DNA of 12,121 bases, taken from assembly GCA_003343805.1 (NCBI GenBank), contig QAKM01000019.1, positions 1-12,121 on the forward strand, in the 5' to 3' direction. The notes beneath the pieces were generated by a model that saw nothing but the letters and a program-made list of their open reading frames with translations, did no database searches and was not told the DNA's origin. The translations under genes and the position numbers were made by a program. Of this stretch, positions 1-6,553 are shown piece by piece. This stretch comes from Bacillota bacterium. GTDB lineage: Bacteria > Bacillota > Clostridia > Christensenellales > Borkfalkiaceae. Numbering within the stretch: position 1 is the stretch's first letter; the number at the start of each line of letters is the position of its first letter.

Positions 1-1077
1 ATCTCCGACGTGCGGCAGGGAAACGTGAAGGTGCGCTTCCCCACGCTCACCGTGGGGTTCGTGCTGCTCGGGGCTGCCTATCTTCTGGGCGGCGTCGGCT
101 ATGAGGACTACGACGGGCGCACGCTCGCCTTCGGCGCGCTCGAGATCCTGTCGCTCGCCCTTGTTTATTTTCTCTTCACGCTCTTCTGTGACGTCGCGCG
201 GGCGCCCAAGGCCTATTTTGCCTGGATGCTCTTCTTCGGCGGCGTGCTGCTCTTTGGGGAGACGCTCTCGGTGTACGCCTTCGGAGAGGTGTTTGCGAAC
301 GGCTCGCCCGTGCGCGGGCAGATCTATACGGGCTGGGGGATGTATAACAATCTCGGCGCGGCTCTCTGCATGATGATGCCGGGCGCTTTCTATCTGGCGG
401 CGGTGCATCGGGCGGGCCCCGCCTTTCTTCTGGCGGGTTACGCATTCTTCGGCGCGGTCGTACTCACGCTCTCGCGCACGTCCATCGCCGTGGGGGCGGC
501 CGTTGCCGTCCTCGGCACCATCGGCGTGCTCATCAAGAGCCGCGGGACGGTGCGCATCTGGAACGCCGTCCTCGCCGTGCTGGCCGCATCGGCCGCGGCG
601 GCGCTTTGCTATCTCTTCCGCGGCGCAGTCCTTTCCCTCGTGCAGGCGCTCCTCAATTTCGAGGAGACGGGCAGCTCCCGCCTCGAGACATATCGTGAGG
701 GCTGGGAGCTCTTCCGCGCGCATCCCTTCTTCGGCACGGGCTTTTACTCGTGCGAGCAGTACAAGTGGGGGAAGCTCGATTCCTTCATCCCGCCGCGCTG
801 GCACAACACCTATGTGCAGCTCCTTGCCTCGTGCGGGATCGTCGGCCTCCTTGCCTATCTCGTCCATCGCATGGAGACGCTCGTGCTCCTCTTCCGCGCG
901 CCCTGTTTTGAAAAGTGGATGATCGCTCTCTCCGTCCTGGCCCTCATCGCCACGAGCTGGCTGGACTGCCATTTCTTCAACCTCGGGCCGGGGCTCCTCT
1001 ATTCCGCGCTCCTCTGCTTTGCGGAAAAGCAGTTCGGGCGGAGGGAGAAGCGCGCCCCGGAGGGCGGGATCGGCTGA
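1..1077 (+). CDS. O-antigen ligase / Wzy-like polysaccharide polymerase, 5' partial
   Basis: The frame is open from the first base, so the true start lies outside the window; a GTG at 10 is available but has no visible ribosome site. About 358 residues remain, while this family is usually 400-450. The protein is strongly hydrophobic with roughly nine or ten membrane segments. Family signatures of the Wzy_C/O-antigen ligase domain are visible: GWGMYNNLGAALCMMMPGA, then a TLSRTS turn, then a periplasm-type loop with SSRLETYREGWELF, HPFFGTGF and WHNTYVQLLASCGIVGLLAYL. The Arg after SS and the His of WHN (codon 802-804) match conserved charged residues of the ligase/polymerase loop. It probably joins or polymerises lipid-linked glycan units at the outer face of the membrane. 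The following BY-kinase and CpsB-type genes fit a capsule or exopolysaccharide locus. Ligase and polymerase cannot be separated from sequence alone. Confidence 0.85.
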   Translation: MSDVRQGNVKVRFPTLTVGFVLLGAAYLLGGVGYEDYDGRTLAFGALEILSLALVYFLFTLFCDVARAPKAYFAWMLFFGGVLLFGETLSVYAFGEVFANGSPVRGQIYTGWGMYNNLGAALCMMMPGAFYLAAVHRAGPAFLLAGYAFFGAVVLTLSRTSIAVGAAVAVLGTIGVLIKSRGTVRIWNAVLAVLAASAAAALCYLFRGAVLSLVQALLNFEETGSSRLETYREGWELFRAHPFFGTGFYSCEQYKWGKLDSFIPPRWHNTYVQLLASCGIVGLLAYLVHRMETLVLLFRAPCFEKWMIALSVLALIATSWLDCHFFNLGPGLLYSALLCFAEKQFGRREKRAPEGGIG

Positions 1078-1088
1078 AAATTTGCGGG

Positions 1089-1109
1089 AAGGAAATGTGT
1101 CATTCCCTT
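1089..1109 (+). terminator. weak hairpin after the ligase gene, possible terminator
   Basis: AAGG-A-AATG pairs with CATT-C-CCTT across a TGT loop, with one A/C mismatch. It is followed only by GTTATT, not a real U tract. It could slow read-through from the ligase gene but is not a convincing terminator, and the operon may continue through it. Confidence 0.25.
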
Positions 1110-1118
1110 GTTATTCAG

Positions 1119-1147
1119 TTGACTTAAATTGTGAAATTACTTATAAT
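1119..1147 (+). promoter_or_regulatory. sigma-A promoter of the BY-kinase/phosphatase pair
   Basis: TTGACT at 1119-1124, exactly 17 bases, then a perfect TATAAT at 1142-1147, in a locally AT-rich patch inside GC-rich surroundings. Transcription would start near 1154, giving a leader of about 118 nt before the start codon at 1272. This suggests the kinase/phosphatase pair is transcribed on its own in addition to any read-through from upstream. Confidence 0.85.
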
Positions 1148-1153
1148 AATCAT

Positions 1154-1243
1154 AAGCAGATATGCTTGTTCCGGCCGCGGGAGGCATCTTCCGGGCGGGA
1201 GCGGGCAAAATGCCCGGACCGGCCGCATGAAATACGGCCGTTT
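1154..1243 (+). promoter_or_regulatory. structured 5' leader with three self-complementary CGGCCG elements
   Basis: The predicted RNA begins with a hairpin at its very 5' end (AAGCA 1154-1158, GATA loop, TGCTT 1163-1167). Further down are CGGGC 1202-1206 / GCCCG 1212-1216 with an AAAAT loop, and CGGCCG 1220-1225 / CGGCCG 1235-1240 with a 9-nt loop followed by TTT. A third CGGCCG lies at 1172-1177. Because CGGCCG is its own complement, any two copies can pair, so the folds exclude each other. Only three T follow the last stem, so a classical attenuator is not shown. Confidence 0.45.
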
Positions 1244-1271
1244 ACTACAAGATAACGATCGAGGGAAACGA

Positions 1272-2738
1272 ATGGAAGAAAACATCGGAATGCAGAACGA
1301 AGCAGCGGAAGGGGAGTCCACCATCCGTCTGGGCGAGCTCTTTGCCGCTCTGTGGAGGAACATCATCCTTCTCGTCATCATCACCGCCGTCATCTTCGGC
1401 GGCGGGCTTCTCTACGCCTATGTCATCGCTACGGAGGAGTATGCTTCGACGGCGACCTTCTCCGTCGTCGTCAGCGACGATCCCGAAGGCAGCACGGCCT
1501 CGGGTGAGTTCAACCTCACCAACTCGCAGAAGATGATCGGAACGGTCGTCGGCCTCGTCCAGGGCGACATCCTCGAGATCGTTGCCGAGGAACATCCCAT
1601 CGTGGGTACCGCTTCCCAGCTTCGGGAGCGCCTCACCGTCACGTCGAGCGACGACAGCTTCATCATCTCGGTCACGGCGCAGGATCCCAGCGCGCTGCTT
1701 GCGCAGAATATGGCAAACTATGTGGTGGATACCCTCATCGAGTATGCCAACACGTCCGAAGATAACTTAGGCCTCGTCCTCCGCAACGCGATCACCAAGA
1801 TCTCGTCGGCCAAGCTGGGCACTTATGCCGCGCCCAACCGCCTTCTGTATGCGGCGGTCTCCTTCCTCGGGGGGCTCGTCGTCGGCTGCGTCGTCATCTT
1901 CATCAAGGAGTTCGCCTCCAACAAGTTCCGCGCCCGCAAGGAAGTCGAGGAACAGCTCGGCGAGCGCGTCATCGGCGCCTTTGTGGACGACAAGAGCAAG
2001 AAGGAAAAGCCCACGATCACCAAGATGTGCGGCACGCACACGGCGACCGAGCTCGTGGAGCCCGGCCTCCGCAACTACGAACCCTACAACAATCTTCTGA
2101 CGAATATCCGCTATTCCGATCTCGAACATCCCTATCAGGTCGTCATGATCACTTCGGCGGGGGAGAGCGAGCTCAAGAGCACGACGATCGCCAACCTTGC
2201 GGCGTGCGCCGCGCATAACGGCAAGAAGGTGCTGCTCATCGACCTCGATCTCAGAAAGGCCATCATGCACCGCGTGTTCGGCGTTTCCAAGGAGCGCGGC
2301 CTCGTCGACTATCTCGCCGGCACCTGCAGCGAGCGGGAGATCGTCAAACCCTCCAAGAGCGGGGTGGACATCATCACGGGCGGCAAGAAGGTCCCCAACC
2401 CCGTCGCCGTCATCGAGGACAGCCGTCTGCCGCAGCTCATCGAGGACCTTCGGGCAAAGTACGATTACATCTTTGTGGATGCGCCTCCCGTGCTCGCGTG
2501 TGCGGATGCGCAGGCCATCTCCAAGTTCTGCGACGGCGTCATCTTCAACGTTGCGATGCGCGACGTGAAGAAGAAGGACGCGTGCGTGGCAGTTGCAAAT
2601 ATGCGGCTCGTCGGAGCGCGCATCATCGGGATCAACACGACGAAGTGCGACCGGAAGGACCGCAGCGGGTACTATTACCGCGGCTATTACGAGGACAGAC
2701 CGTCCGAAGCGAAGAAGGAAGCGAAGAAAGAGGCATAA
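1272..2738 (+). CDS. fused polysaccharide co-polymerase / BY-type tyrosine kinase (CpsC-CpsD or Wzc-like)
   Basis: This is a 488-residue membrane protein that would control chain length and export of a surface glycan. The start at 1272 is preceded by GAGGG six bases upstream; the longer reading frame from 1131 begins inside the promoter. TM1 spans about residues 31-52. A compact external loop without a long coiled coil follows, as in Gram-positive CpsC. An APN turn precedes TM2 at about 191-213. The cytoplasmic kinase follows: NYEPYNNLLTNIRYS, a P-loop region TSAGESELKSTT (K302), Walker A' LLIDLDLRK (D324, D326), Walker B IFVDAPP (D403), and a C-terminal tyrosine cluster GYYYRGYY (Y467-469, Y472-473). 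The P-loop is odd: the usual GEGKST reads SELKST, losing both glycines. Fusion of the adaptor and kinase parts is the proteobacterial Wzc layout; many Firmicutes encode them separately. The CpsB-type phosphatase follows 25 nt downstream. The family is certain; kinase activity is uncertain. Confidence 0.92.
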   Translation: MEENIGMQNEAAEGESTIRLGELFAALWRNIILLVIITAVIFGGGLLYAYVIATEEYASTATFSVVVSDDPEGSTASGEFNLTNSQKMIGTVVGLVQGDILEIVAEEHPIVGTASQLRERLTVTSSDDSFIISVTAQDPSALLAQNMANYVVDTLIEYANTSEDNLGLVLRNAITKISSAKLGTYAAPNRLLYAAVSFLGGLVVGCVVIFIKEFASNKFRARKEVEEQLGERVIGAFVDDKSKKEKPTITKMCGTHTATELVEPGLRNYEPYNNLLTNIRYSDLEHPYQVVMITSAGESELKSTTIANLAACAAHNGKKVLLIDLDLRKAIMHRVFGVSKERGLVDYLAGTCSEREIVKPSKSGVDIITGGKKVPNPVAVIEDSRLPQLIEDLRAKYDYIFVDAPPVLACADAQAISKFCDGVIFNVAMRDVKKKDACVAVANMRLVGARIIGINTTKCDRKDRSGYYYRGYYEDRPSEAKKEAKKEA

Positions 2739-2763
2739 ACGGGACGAAGGACGGAGGGGCGGC

Positions 2764-3441
2764 ATGATCGATATCCACAGCCATATCCTGCCCGGCGTGG
2801 ACGACGGCGCGAAGGATGCGGAAGTCGCGCGCCGGATGGCGGAACGCTATCGGGAAGCGGGCGTTGCGGAGGTCGTCTGCACGCCGCACATGGATGCGGA
2901 ACACCGCGATCCCGCCCCGTTGAAAGAGGCATTTGCTGCCTTTCAGGAGTCGATGCGCTCCGTGCCCGTCCGCTTTTATCTCGGTTCGGAGATCTATTAC
3001 TATCCCGGCATGGCGGACGATCTTGCCGCCGGGAAACTGCTCCCGTTCGGGGGGAGCCGGACGGTGCTCGTGGAATTTTCCACGCGACAGGAGACAGAGA
3101 TCGCCGATATCGTCTACGATCTCGGCGTGGCGGGATACCGCCCCATCGTGGCGCACATCGAACGGTATTGGTATCTGAAAAAGGAGGACTACTTCCTCAT
3201 CCGTGAGAGCGGGGGGAGGATCCAGATCAACGCGGGCGCCTTTGCGCACGAACACACCGCAAAGACGGCGATGTTCCTGCTCAAACAAAAGCTCGTCGAT
3301 GCGATCGCCTCCGATGCGCACGACGATGTGCGCCGTCCCGTCGATTTCGCCCTTGCGCAAAAGACCGTCCGCCGCAAGTTCCCGCGGCAGTACAAGGCGC
3401 TGTTTGAGAGCGATTTCCGGACGTTTACGGAGGATAACTGA
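2764..3441 (+). CDS. PHP-type protein tyrosine phosphatase, CpsB/YwqE family
   Basis: At 225 residues it has the usual size for CpsB/YwqE. These manganese-dependent PHP-fold phosphatases remove phosphate from the tyrosine tail of the partner BY-kinase. Metal ligands are visible in order: HSH at residues 5-7 within DIHSHILPGVDDG, CTPH (H42), GSE (E76), AHIERY (H131) and SDAHD (D184, H186). The set looks complete, so the enzyme should be active. GGAGG at 2753-2757 sits six bases before the ATG, and the gene is 25 nt behind the kinase, so the two should share a transcript and act on each other. An intrinsic terminator follows directly. An intact phosphatase beside a kinase with an altered P-loop is worth noting. 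Confidence 0.93.
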   Translation: MIDIHSHILPGVDDGAKDAEVARRMAERYREAGVAEVVCTPHMDAEHRDPAPLKEAFAAFQESMRSVPVRFYLGSEIYYYPGMADDLAAGKLLPFGGSRTVLVEFSTRQETEIADIVYDLGVAGYRPIVAHIERYWYLKKEDYFLIRESGGRIQINAGAFAHEHTAKTAMFLLKQKLVDAIASDAHDDVRRPVDFALAQKTVRRKFPRQYKALFESDFRTFTEDN

Positions 3442-3448
3442 ATGCAGG

Positions 3449-3474
3449 GAGAGGGCCCGCCCTCTCTTTTTTTT
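3449..3474 (+). terminator. intrinsic terminator of the polysaccharide block
   Basis: GAGAGGG 3449-3455 pairs perfectly with CCCTCTC 3460-3466 across a CCCG loop and runs into eight T (3467-3474). It ends the kinase/phosphatase transcript eight bases after the stop codon. Confidence 0.93.
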
Positions 3475-3495
3475 GTACCGATCTTCCCGCAGGCA

Positions 3496-3524
3496 TTGAC
3501 AGCAGGCGCGGAATGGAGTATGAT
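3496..3524 (+). promoter_or_regulatory. sigma-A promoter of the HAD/Gfo operon
   Basis: Perfect TTGACA at 3496-3501, 17 bases, TATGAT at 3519-3524. It lies just after the upstream terminator, so the next two genes form their own unit. The start of transcription is expected near 3531, leaving a leader of about 120 nt. Confidence 0.88.
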
Positions 3525-3530
3525 AGAGAA

Positions 3531-3639
3531 GGTCCGCCGCGCCTCCCTTTTTTGATGCGGACGGGGTTTGTCGCGGACGATGCCCTGCCCGATATCTGCC
3601 GGTTTCGGGGCTAAAAAGAGGGCGGCGGAGCGCAAGGAG
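3531..3639 (+). promoter_or_regulatory. foldable 5' leader with long-range closing stem, no known class recognised
   Basis: The first bases of the RNA (3533-3552) can pair with 3613-3629, just before the ribosome site AAGGAG at 3634-3639: eight pairs, a bulged G3541, four pairs, bulged C3546-C3547, then five A-U pairs. The loop of about 60 nt holds smaller hairpins such as CCG-GTTT-CGG. The same 5' end, GTCCGC at 3532-3537, can instead pair with GCGGAC at 3557-3562 or 3573-3578. These options exclude the closing stem. The layout is switch-like, but I recognise no riboswitch consensus. The enclosed 19-codon frame 3555-3614 lacks a ribosome site. Confidence 0.45.
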
Positions 3640-3650
3640 CGCGAAAAAAC

Positions 3651-4331
3651 ATGATCAAAGACATTTTATTCGATCTCGACGGGACGCTCACCGAGCCCTT
3701 CGAGGGCATCACCAATTCCGTTCTCTACGCCCTGCACAAGTGCGGCATCGCGGAGACGGACCGCGAAAAGCTCCGTGCCTTCATCGGGCCGCCCCTCCTT
3801 GCGTCCTTTTCCGAATACTACGGTATGACGAGGGAAGAGGCGCGCCGTGCCGTTTCCTTTTACCGAGAATATTACGAGGAGAAGGGCATCTTTGAAAACG
3901 CGGTCATCCCGGGCATCCCCGCGCTCGTGCAGGCGCTTTCGGAGCGGTATCGCCTCTTTGTGGCGACTTCCAAGCCCGAGCTCTTTGCCGAACGCATCAT
4001 GGAGCGCTTCGGCCTCAGGCCGTATTTCGTGCGGACCTTCGGCGCTTCGCTCGATGAGACGCGCACCGAGAAGGCGGAGGTCATCGCTTATGCCTTAAAG
4101 GAGGGCGGCATCGCGCGGGAGACTGCTCTCATGGTGGGCGATCGGAAGCACGATATCCTGGGAGCAAAGGCAAACGGCATCCGCTCGATGGGCGTGCTCT
4201 TCGGCTACGGCAGTCGGGAGGAACTCGCGGAAGCGGGGGCGGACTGCATCGCCGAAACGCCCGCAGACGTTTCAGATATGGTCGAAAAAATGGGCGGCTG
4301 CCCCTGTGAATGCGGCCGCGGAAGGAGATAA
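3651..4331 (+). CDS. HAD-superfamily hydrolase, phosphoglycolate phosphatase/5'-nucleotidase-like
   Basis: This 226-residue soluble phosphatase belongs to HAD subfamily IA (Gph-like, COG0546 type). All four motifs are seen: FDLDGT with nucleophile D8 and D10; VATSKP with T106/S107; K141 in TEKAEV; and VGDRKHDILGAK with D164 and D168. The helical cap lies between motifs I and II. The exact substrate cannot be read; relatives with GDRKHD are often annotated as phosphoglycolate phosphatase or 5'-nucleotidase. AAGGAG 3634-3639 lies 11 bases before the ATG, which is longer than ideal. The extreme C terminus carries a small Cys-rich tail (CPCEC) encoded by bases that run into the ribosome site of the next gene. 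It is first in an operon with a Gfo/Idh/MocA oxidoreductase, behind a foldable leader. Confidence 0.9.
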   Translation: MIKDILFDLDGTLTEPFEGITNSVLYALHKCGIAETDREKLRAFIGPPLLASFSEYYGMTREEARRAVSFYREYYEEKGIFENAVIPGIPALVQALSERYRLFVATSKPELFAERIMERFGLRPYFVRTFGASLDETRTEKAEVIAYALKEGGIARETALMVGDRKHDILGAKANGIRSMGVLFGYGSREELAEAGADCIAETPADVSDMVEKMGGCPCECGRGRR

Positions 4332-4334
4332 AGT

Positions 4335-5282
4335 ATGTTTGGTTGGGCATTTTTGGGCTGCGGCAACATCGCGGGACAGGTCGCGGACGAACTTGTAAAG
4401 GAGGAGGGACAGAAGATCGTCTCCTGCTGGAATCGTTCGCCCGAACGCGCGGAGCAGTTTGCGCAGAAGTACGGCACAAAGGCGTATGCGACGGCGGAGG
4501 ACGCGCTGAAGGCAGAGGGCGTTTGTGCCGCCTACATCGCCGTAACGGCAGATAAGCACCTCAACTATATCCGCCTGTGCCTCAATGCGGGCGTTCCCGT
4601 CCTGTGCGAGAAGCCCTTCACCGTCAATGCGGGTGAGGCCGAGGAGGCGTTCGCGCTCGCCGAAGAGCGGGGGCTGTATCTCTGCGAGGCGATGTGGACG
4701 TGGTTCAATGCGCCTGCGCGCACCGTTCGGGAGTGGCTCCCCAAGATCGGTGCCGTCAAAAAGGTGACGGCCAAGTACTGCGTTCCCATCTCGGACAATC
4801 CCCGCCTCGTCGATCCCGTGCGCCTGGGCGGCGCGCTCGTCGATATCGGCGTCTATCCCCTGCGCTATTCCTATGAGCTCTTCGGGATGCCAGAGCGCAT
4901 CGTCTGCGAGGGGAAAGTCGAGGGCGGCGTCGATCACAGGGAGAAGGTGACGCTCGCCTACGGCGGCTTTGAGGCCGAGATCGACATCAACATGGATGAG
5001 TATCTCGGCGAGGAGTACGTCATCGAGGGGGAGAAGGGCTGTATCCGCGTGCCGTGGTTCCACTGCGCGCGCGAGGCCTTCCTTTCGGGAGAAGAGGAGG
5101 CGCACTTCGAGGACGACTCCCCCAAGTACGGCACGCAGATGCGCTGCGTCTCGGAGGAGATCACAGCAGGCAGGAAGGAGAGTGCGTATTGCCCGCCCGC
5201 GCACACGCTGGACGTCATGCGCATCCTCGACGAATGCCGTCGGCAGATGGGGCTCGTCTATCCGGGCGAGAAAAAGGCGTAA
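4335..5282 (+). CDS. Gfo/Idh/MocA-family NAD(P)-dependent oxidoreductase
   Basis: This 315-residue cytoplasmic sugar or polyol dehydrogenase-like protein has the Rossmann glycine motif FLGCGNIAG (G8, G10). It also has the family EKP motif in CEKPFTVN (E92-K93-P94). GGALVDIGVYPL (D170, Y174) is typical of the subfamily resembling dihydrodiol dehydrogenase and glucose-fructose oxidoreductase; Y174 stands where many members carry the catalytic His. Length is normal and no signal peptide is present, so it should be cytoplasmic. AAGGAG 4322-4327 overlaps the end of the HAD gene and sits seven bases before the ATG; the intergenic gap is 3 nt, so the pair is probably translationally coupled. The substrate is unknown; pairing with a sugar-phosphate-type phosphatase hints at carbohydrate or polyol interconversion, which is inference. 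A strong terminator follows. Confidence 0.92.
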   Translation: MFGWAFLGCGNIAGQVADELVKEEGQKIVSCWNRSPERAEQFAQKYGTKAYATAEDALKAEGVCAAYIAVTADKHLNYIRLCLNAGVPVLCEKPFTVNAGEAEEAFALAEERGLYLCEAMWTWFNAPARTVREWLPKIGAVKKVTAKYCVPISDNPRLVDPVRLGGALVDIGVYPLRYSYELFGMPERIVCEGKVEGGVDHREKVTLAYGGFEAEIDINMDEYLGEEYVIEGEKGCIRVPWFHCAREAFLSGEEEAHFEDDSPKYGTQMRCVSEEITAGRKESAYCPPAHTLDVMRILDECRRQMGLVYPGEKKA

Positions 5283-5303
5283 CGGGCGAAAGACCGACAA
5301 GAG

Positions 5304-5347
5304 ACGGCCGGGATGGGAATTGCATCCCATTTTCGGCTGTTTTTTTG
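5304..5347 (+). terminator. intrinsic terminator after the oxidoreductase
   Basis: A two-part stem: ACGGCCG 5304-5310 pairs with CGGCTGT 5334-5340 (one G-U), then after a small internal loop ATGGGA 5313-5318 pairs with TCCCAT 5325-5330 across ATTGCA. A run of T follows. It ends the HAD/Gfo transcript. Confidence 0.9.
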
Positions 5348-5391
5348 CGGAGATCGTGCCAAAAACGGCGAAAAAACGCCCGTCATAAAAA

Positions 5392-5422
5392 CGTCACGCC
5401 CATGTCACGCAAAGTCGTGACG
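5392..5422. repeat. CGTCACG / TGTCACG / CGTGACG repeat cluster, possible operator
   Basis: CGTCACG at 5392-5398 and TGTCACG at 5403-5409 are direct copies 11 bases apart, about one helical turn. CGTGACG at 5416-5422 is the exact inverse of the first. Phased A tracts lie just upstream (5361-5365, 5371-5376, 5387-5391). The cluster ends about 32 bases before the -10 of the next gene, whose -35 is poor, so it could be an activator site. The regulator is unknown. Confidence 0.45.
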
Positions 5423-5431
5423 GCATTTTCG

Positions 5432-5460
5432 TTTCATTCGTTTGCCGTCCGCTTTATAAT
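5432..5460 (+). promoter_or_regulatory. promoter of the SDR gene, good -10 and weak -35
   Basis: A perfect TATAAT lies at 5455-5460. The hexamer 17 bases upstream (5432-5437, TTTCAT) matches the -35 consensus poorly. Transcription would begin near 5467, right at the ribosome site, giving a very short leader of about 17 nt. Confidence 0.6.
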
Positions 5461-5468
5461 TATAGTAG

Positions 5469-5481
5469 AAGGAGGTGATCC
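5469..5481 (+). promoter_or_regulatory. unusually complete Shine-Dalgarno that fixes a TTG start
   Basis: AAGGAGGTGATCC is 13 contiguous bases complementary to the 3' end of bacterial 16S rRNA; most genes use four to seven. It sets the start at TTG 5484, eight bases after GGAGG, and rules out the in-frame GTG at 5475, which is inside the site itself. Confidence 0.85.
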
Positions 5482-5483
5482 TC

Positions 5484-6479
5484 TTGAAGATCTATATCGT
5501 GACCGGTGCAAATGGTTTTTTGGGCAACAACATCATCCGTAAGCTGGAGGGGGAGGACTGCGAGATCCGCGCCCTCGTGCTCCCCGGCGACAAGCTGCAC
5601 TCGCTCGAAGGGCTGCGCTGTACGCTGTATGAGGGCGACGTTACAAAGAATGAGACGCTCTCGGACATCTTCACTGTGCCGGGCGAGGCGGATGTCACCG
5701 TCATCCACTGCGCCGCCATCGTGACGGTCAAGTCCAAGTTCAATCCGAAGGTACAGGAAGTCAATGTGAACGGCACCCTCAACGTGGCGGAGCGGGCGCT
5801 TGCGATCGGCGCGCGGCTCGTGTATGTGTCGAGCGTGCACGCCATCCCCGAGCGCGGACAGAAGATCATAGCAGAGACCAAGGAGTTCGATCCCGCCCTC
5901 GTCGAAGGGCAGTACGCCAAGACCAAGGCAACGGCGGCCAACGCCCTTTTAAAGATGGTGAACGACCGTGGGCTCGACTGCGTCATCGTGCATCCTTCGG
6001 GAATGCTCGGGCCGTATGATTTCGGCCACAGCCACTTGACGCAGCTCGTGCTCGACTTCTGCAACGGCAAGCTCACGGCGTGCGTCAAGGGCGGCTACGA
6101 TTTTGCCGATGTGCGCGACGTCGCAGACGGCATCCTGAGTGCTGCGGAGCGCGGCAGGACGGGCGAGTGCTATATCCTCTCCAACCGCTATGTGGAGATC
6201 CGGGAGCTGCTCGATACCATCAGCGAGGTGCGCGGCACCAAAAAGATCAAAGTGGTGCTCCCGATGTGGATCGCCAAGGCGACTGCGCCGCTCTCCGAAG
6301 TCTACTATGCCATCCGGAAGCAGCCGCCCCTCTATACGCGGTATTCCCTCTATACGCTGTGCACCAACGCGCACTTTACCAACGAGAAGGCGAAGAAAGA
6401 GCTCGGCTTTTGCAACCGCCCGCTTTCGGAGACCGTCGCAGACACCGTCCGCTGGCTGGAGGAGCAGGGCCGCATCTGA
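5484..6479 (+). CDS. NAD(P)-dependent epimerase/dehydratase, extended SDR family
   Basis: A 331-residue cytoplasmic Rossmann-fold enzyme starting at TTG. The N-terminal cofactor motif is TGANGFLG (G8, G11, G14). The catalytic set is present: S116/S117 in VYVSSVHAIP and Y144-K148 in the YAKTK motif. PSGMLGPYDFG follows, then FADVRDVADGIL, which is typical of dihydroflavonol-reductase/HpnA-like and 3-beta-HSD-like atypical SDRs (COG0451). The substrate cannot be predicted: the family covers sugar-nucleotide epimerases, reductases and sterol-type dehydrogenases. It stands alone between two terminators, with its own promoter and a repeat cluster upstream. Nothing in the frame looks broken. Confidence 0.9.
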   Translation: MKIYIVTGANGFLGNNIIRKLEGEDCEIRALVLPGDKLHSLEGLRCTLYEGDVTKNETLSDIFTVPGEADVTVIHCAAIVTVKSKFNPKVQEVNVNGTLNVAERALAIGARLVYVSSVHAIPERGQKIIAETKEFDPALVEGQYAKTKATAANALLKMVNDRGLDCVIVHPSGMLGPYDFGHSHLTQLVLDFCNGKLTACVKGGYDFADVRDVADGILSAAERGRTGECYILSNRYVEIRELLDTISEVRGTKKIKVVLPMWIAKATAPLSEVYYAIRKQPPLYTRYSLYTLCTNAHFTNEKAKKELGFCNRPLSETVADTVRWLEEQGRI

Positions 6480-6505
6480 ACTCGTATCAGACAATTTTGT
6501 CCATC

Positions 6506-6536
6506 AAAAAACGGAGCCGGGCGGCTCCGTTTTTTT
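6506..6536. terminator. bidirectional intrinsic terminator between convergent genes
   Basis: Six A (6506-6511), CGGAGCC 6512-6518, loop GGGC, GGCTCCG 6523-6529, then seven T (6530-6536). The A and T tracts flank a perfect 7-bp stem, so it serves the SDR gene on the plus strand and the aminopeptidase on the minus strand. Confidence 0.95.
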
Positions 6537-6553
6537 CGCGCGTTTTGAACGTT

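Noticed and set aside
1131..1271. Longer N terminus of the BY-kinase frame, starting at 1131
   Set aside because: It begins between the -35 and -10 and upstream of the predicted transcription start; the ATG at 1272 has a ribosome site and gives a normal N terminus.
1767..2765. 332-codon open frame on the minus strand opposite the BY-kinase
   Set aside because: It is an antisense shadow in GC-rich DNA, with Arg/Asp/His-rich low-complexity content and no recognisable motif, opposite a gene with clear family motifs.
3555..3614. 19-codon frame in the HAD leader as a possible regulatory peptide
   Set aside because: There is no ribosome site before the ATG, and the residues show no run of one amino acid as in attenuator peptides.
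4272..5330. 352-codon minus-strand frame opposite the Gfo/Idh/MocA gene
   Set aside because: It is an antisense shadow with no domain motifs or ribosome site, and it would cross the terminator of the real gene.
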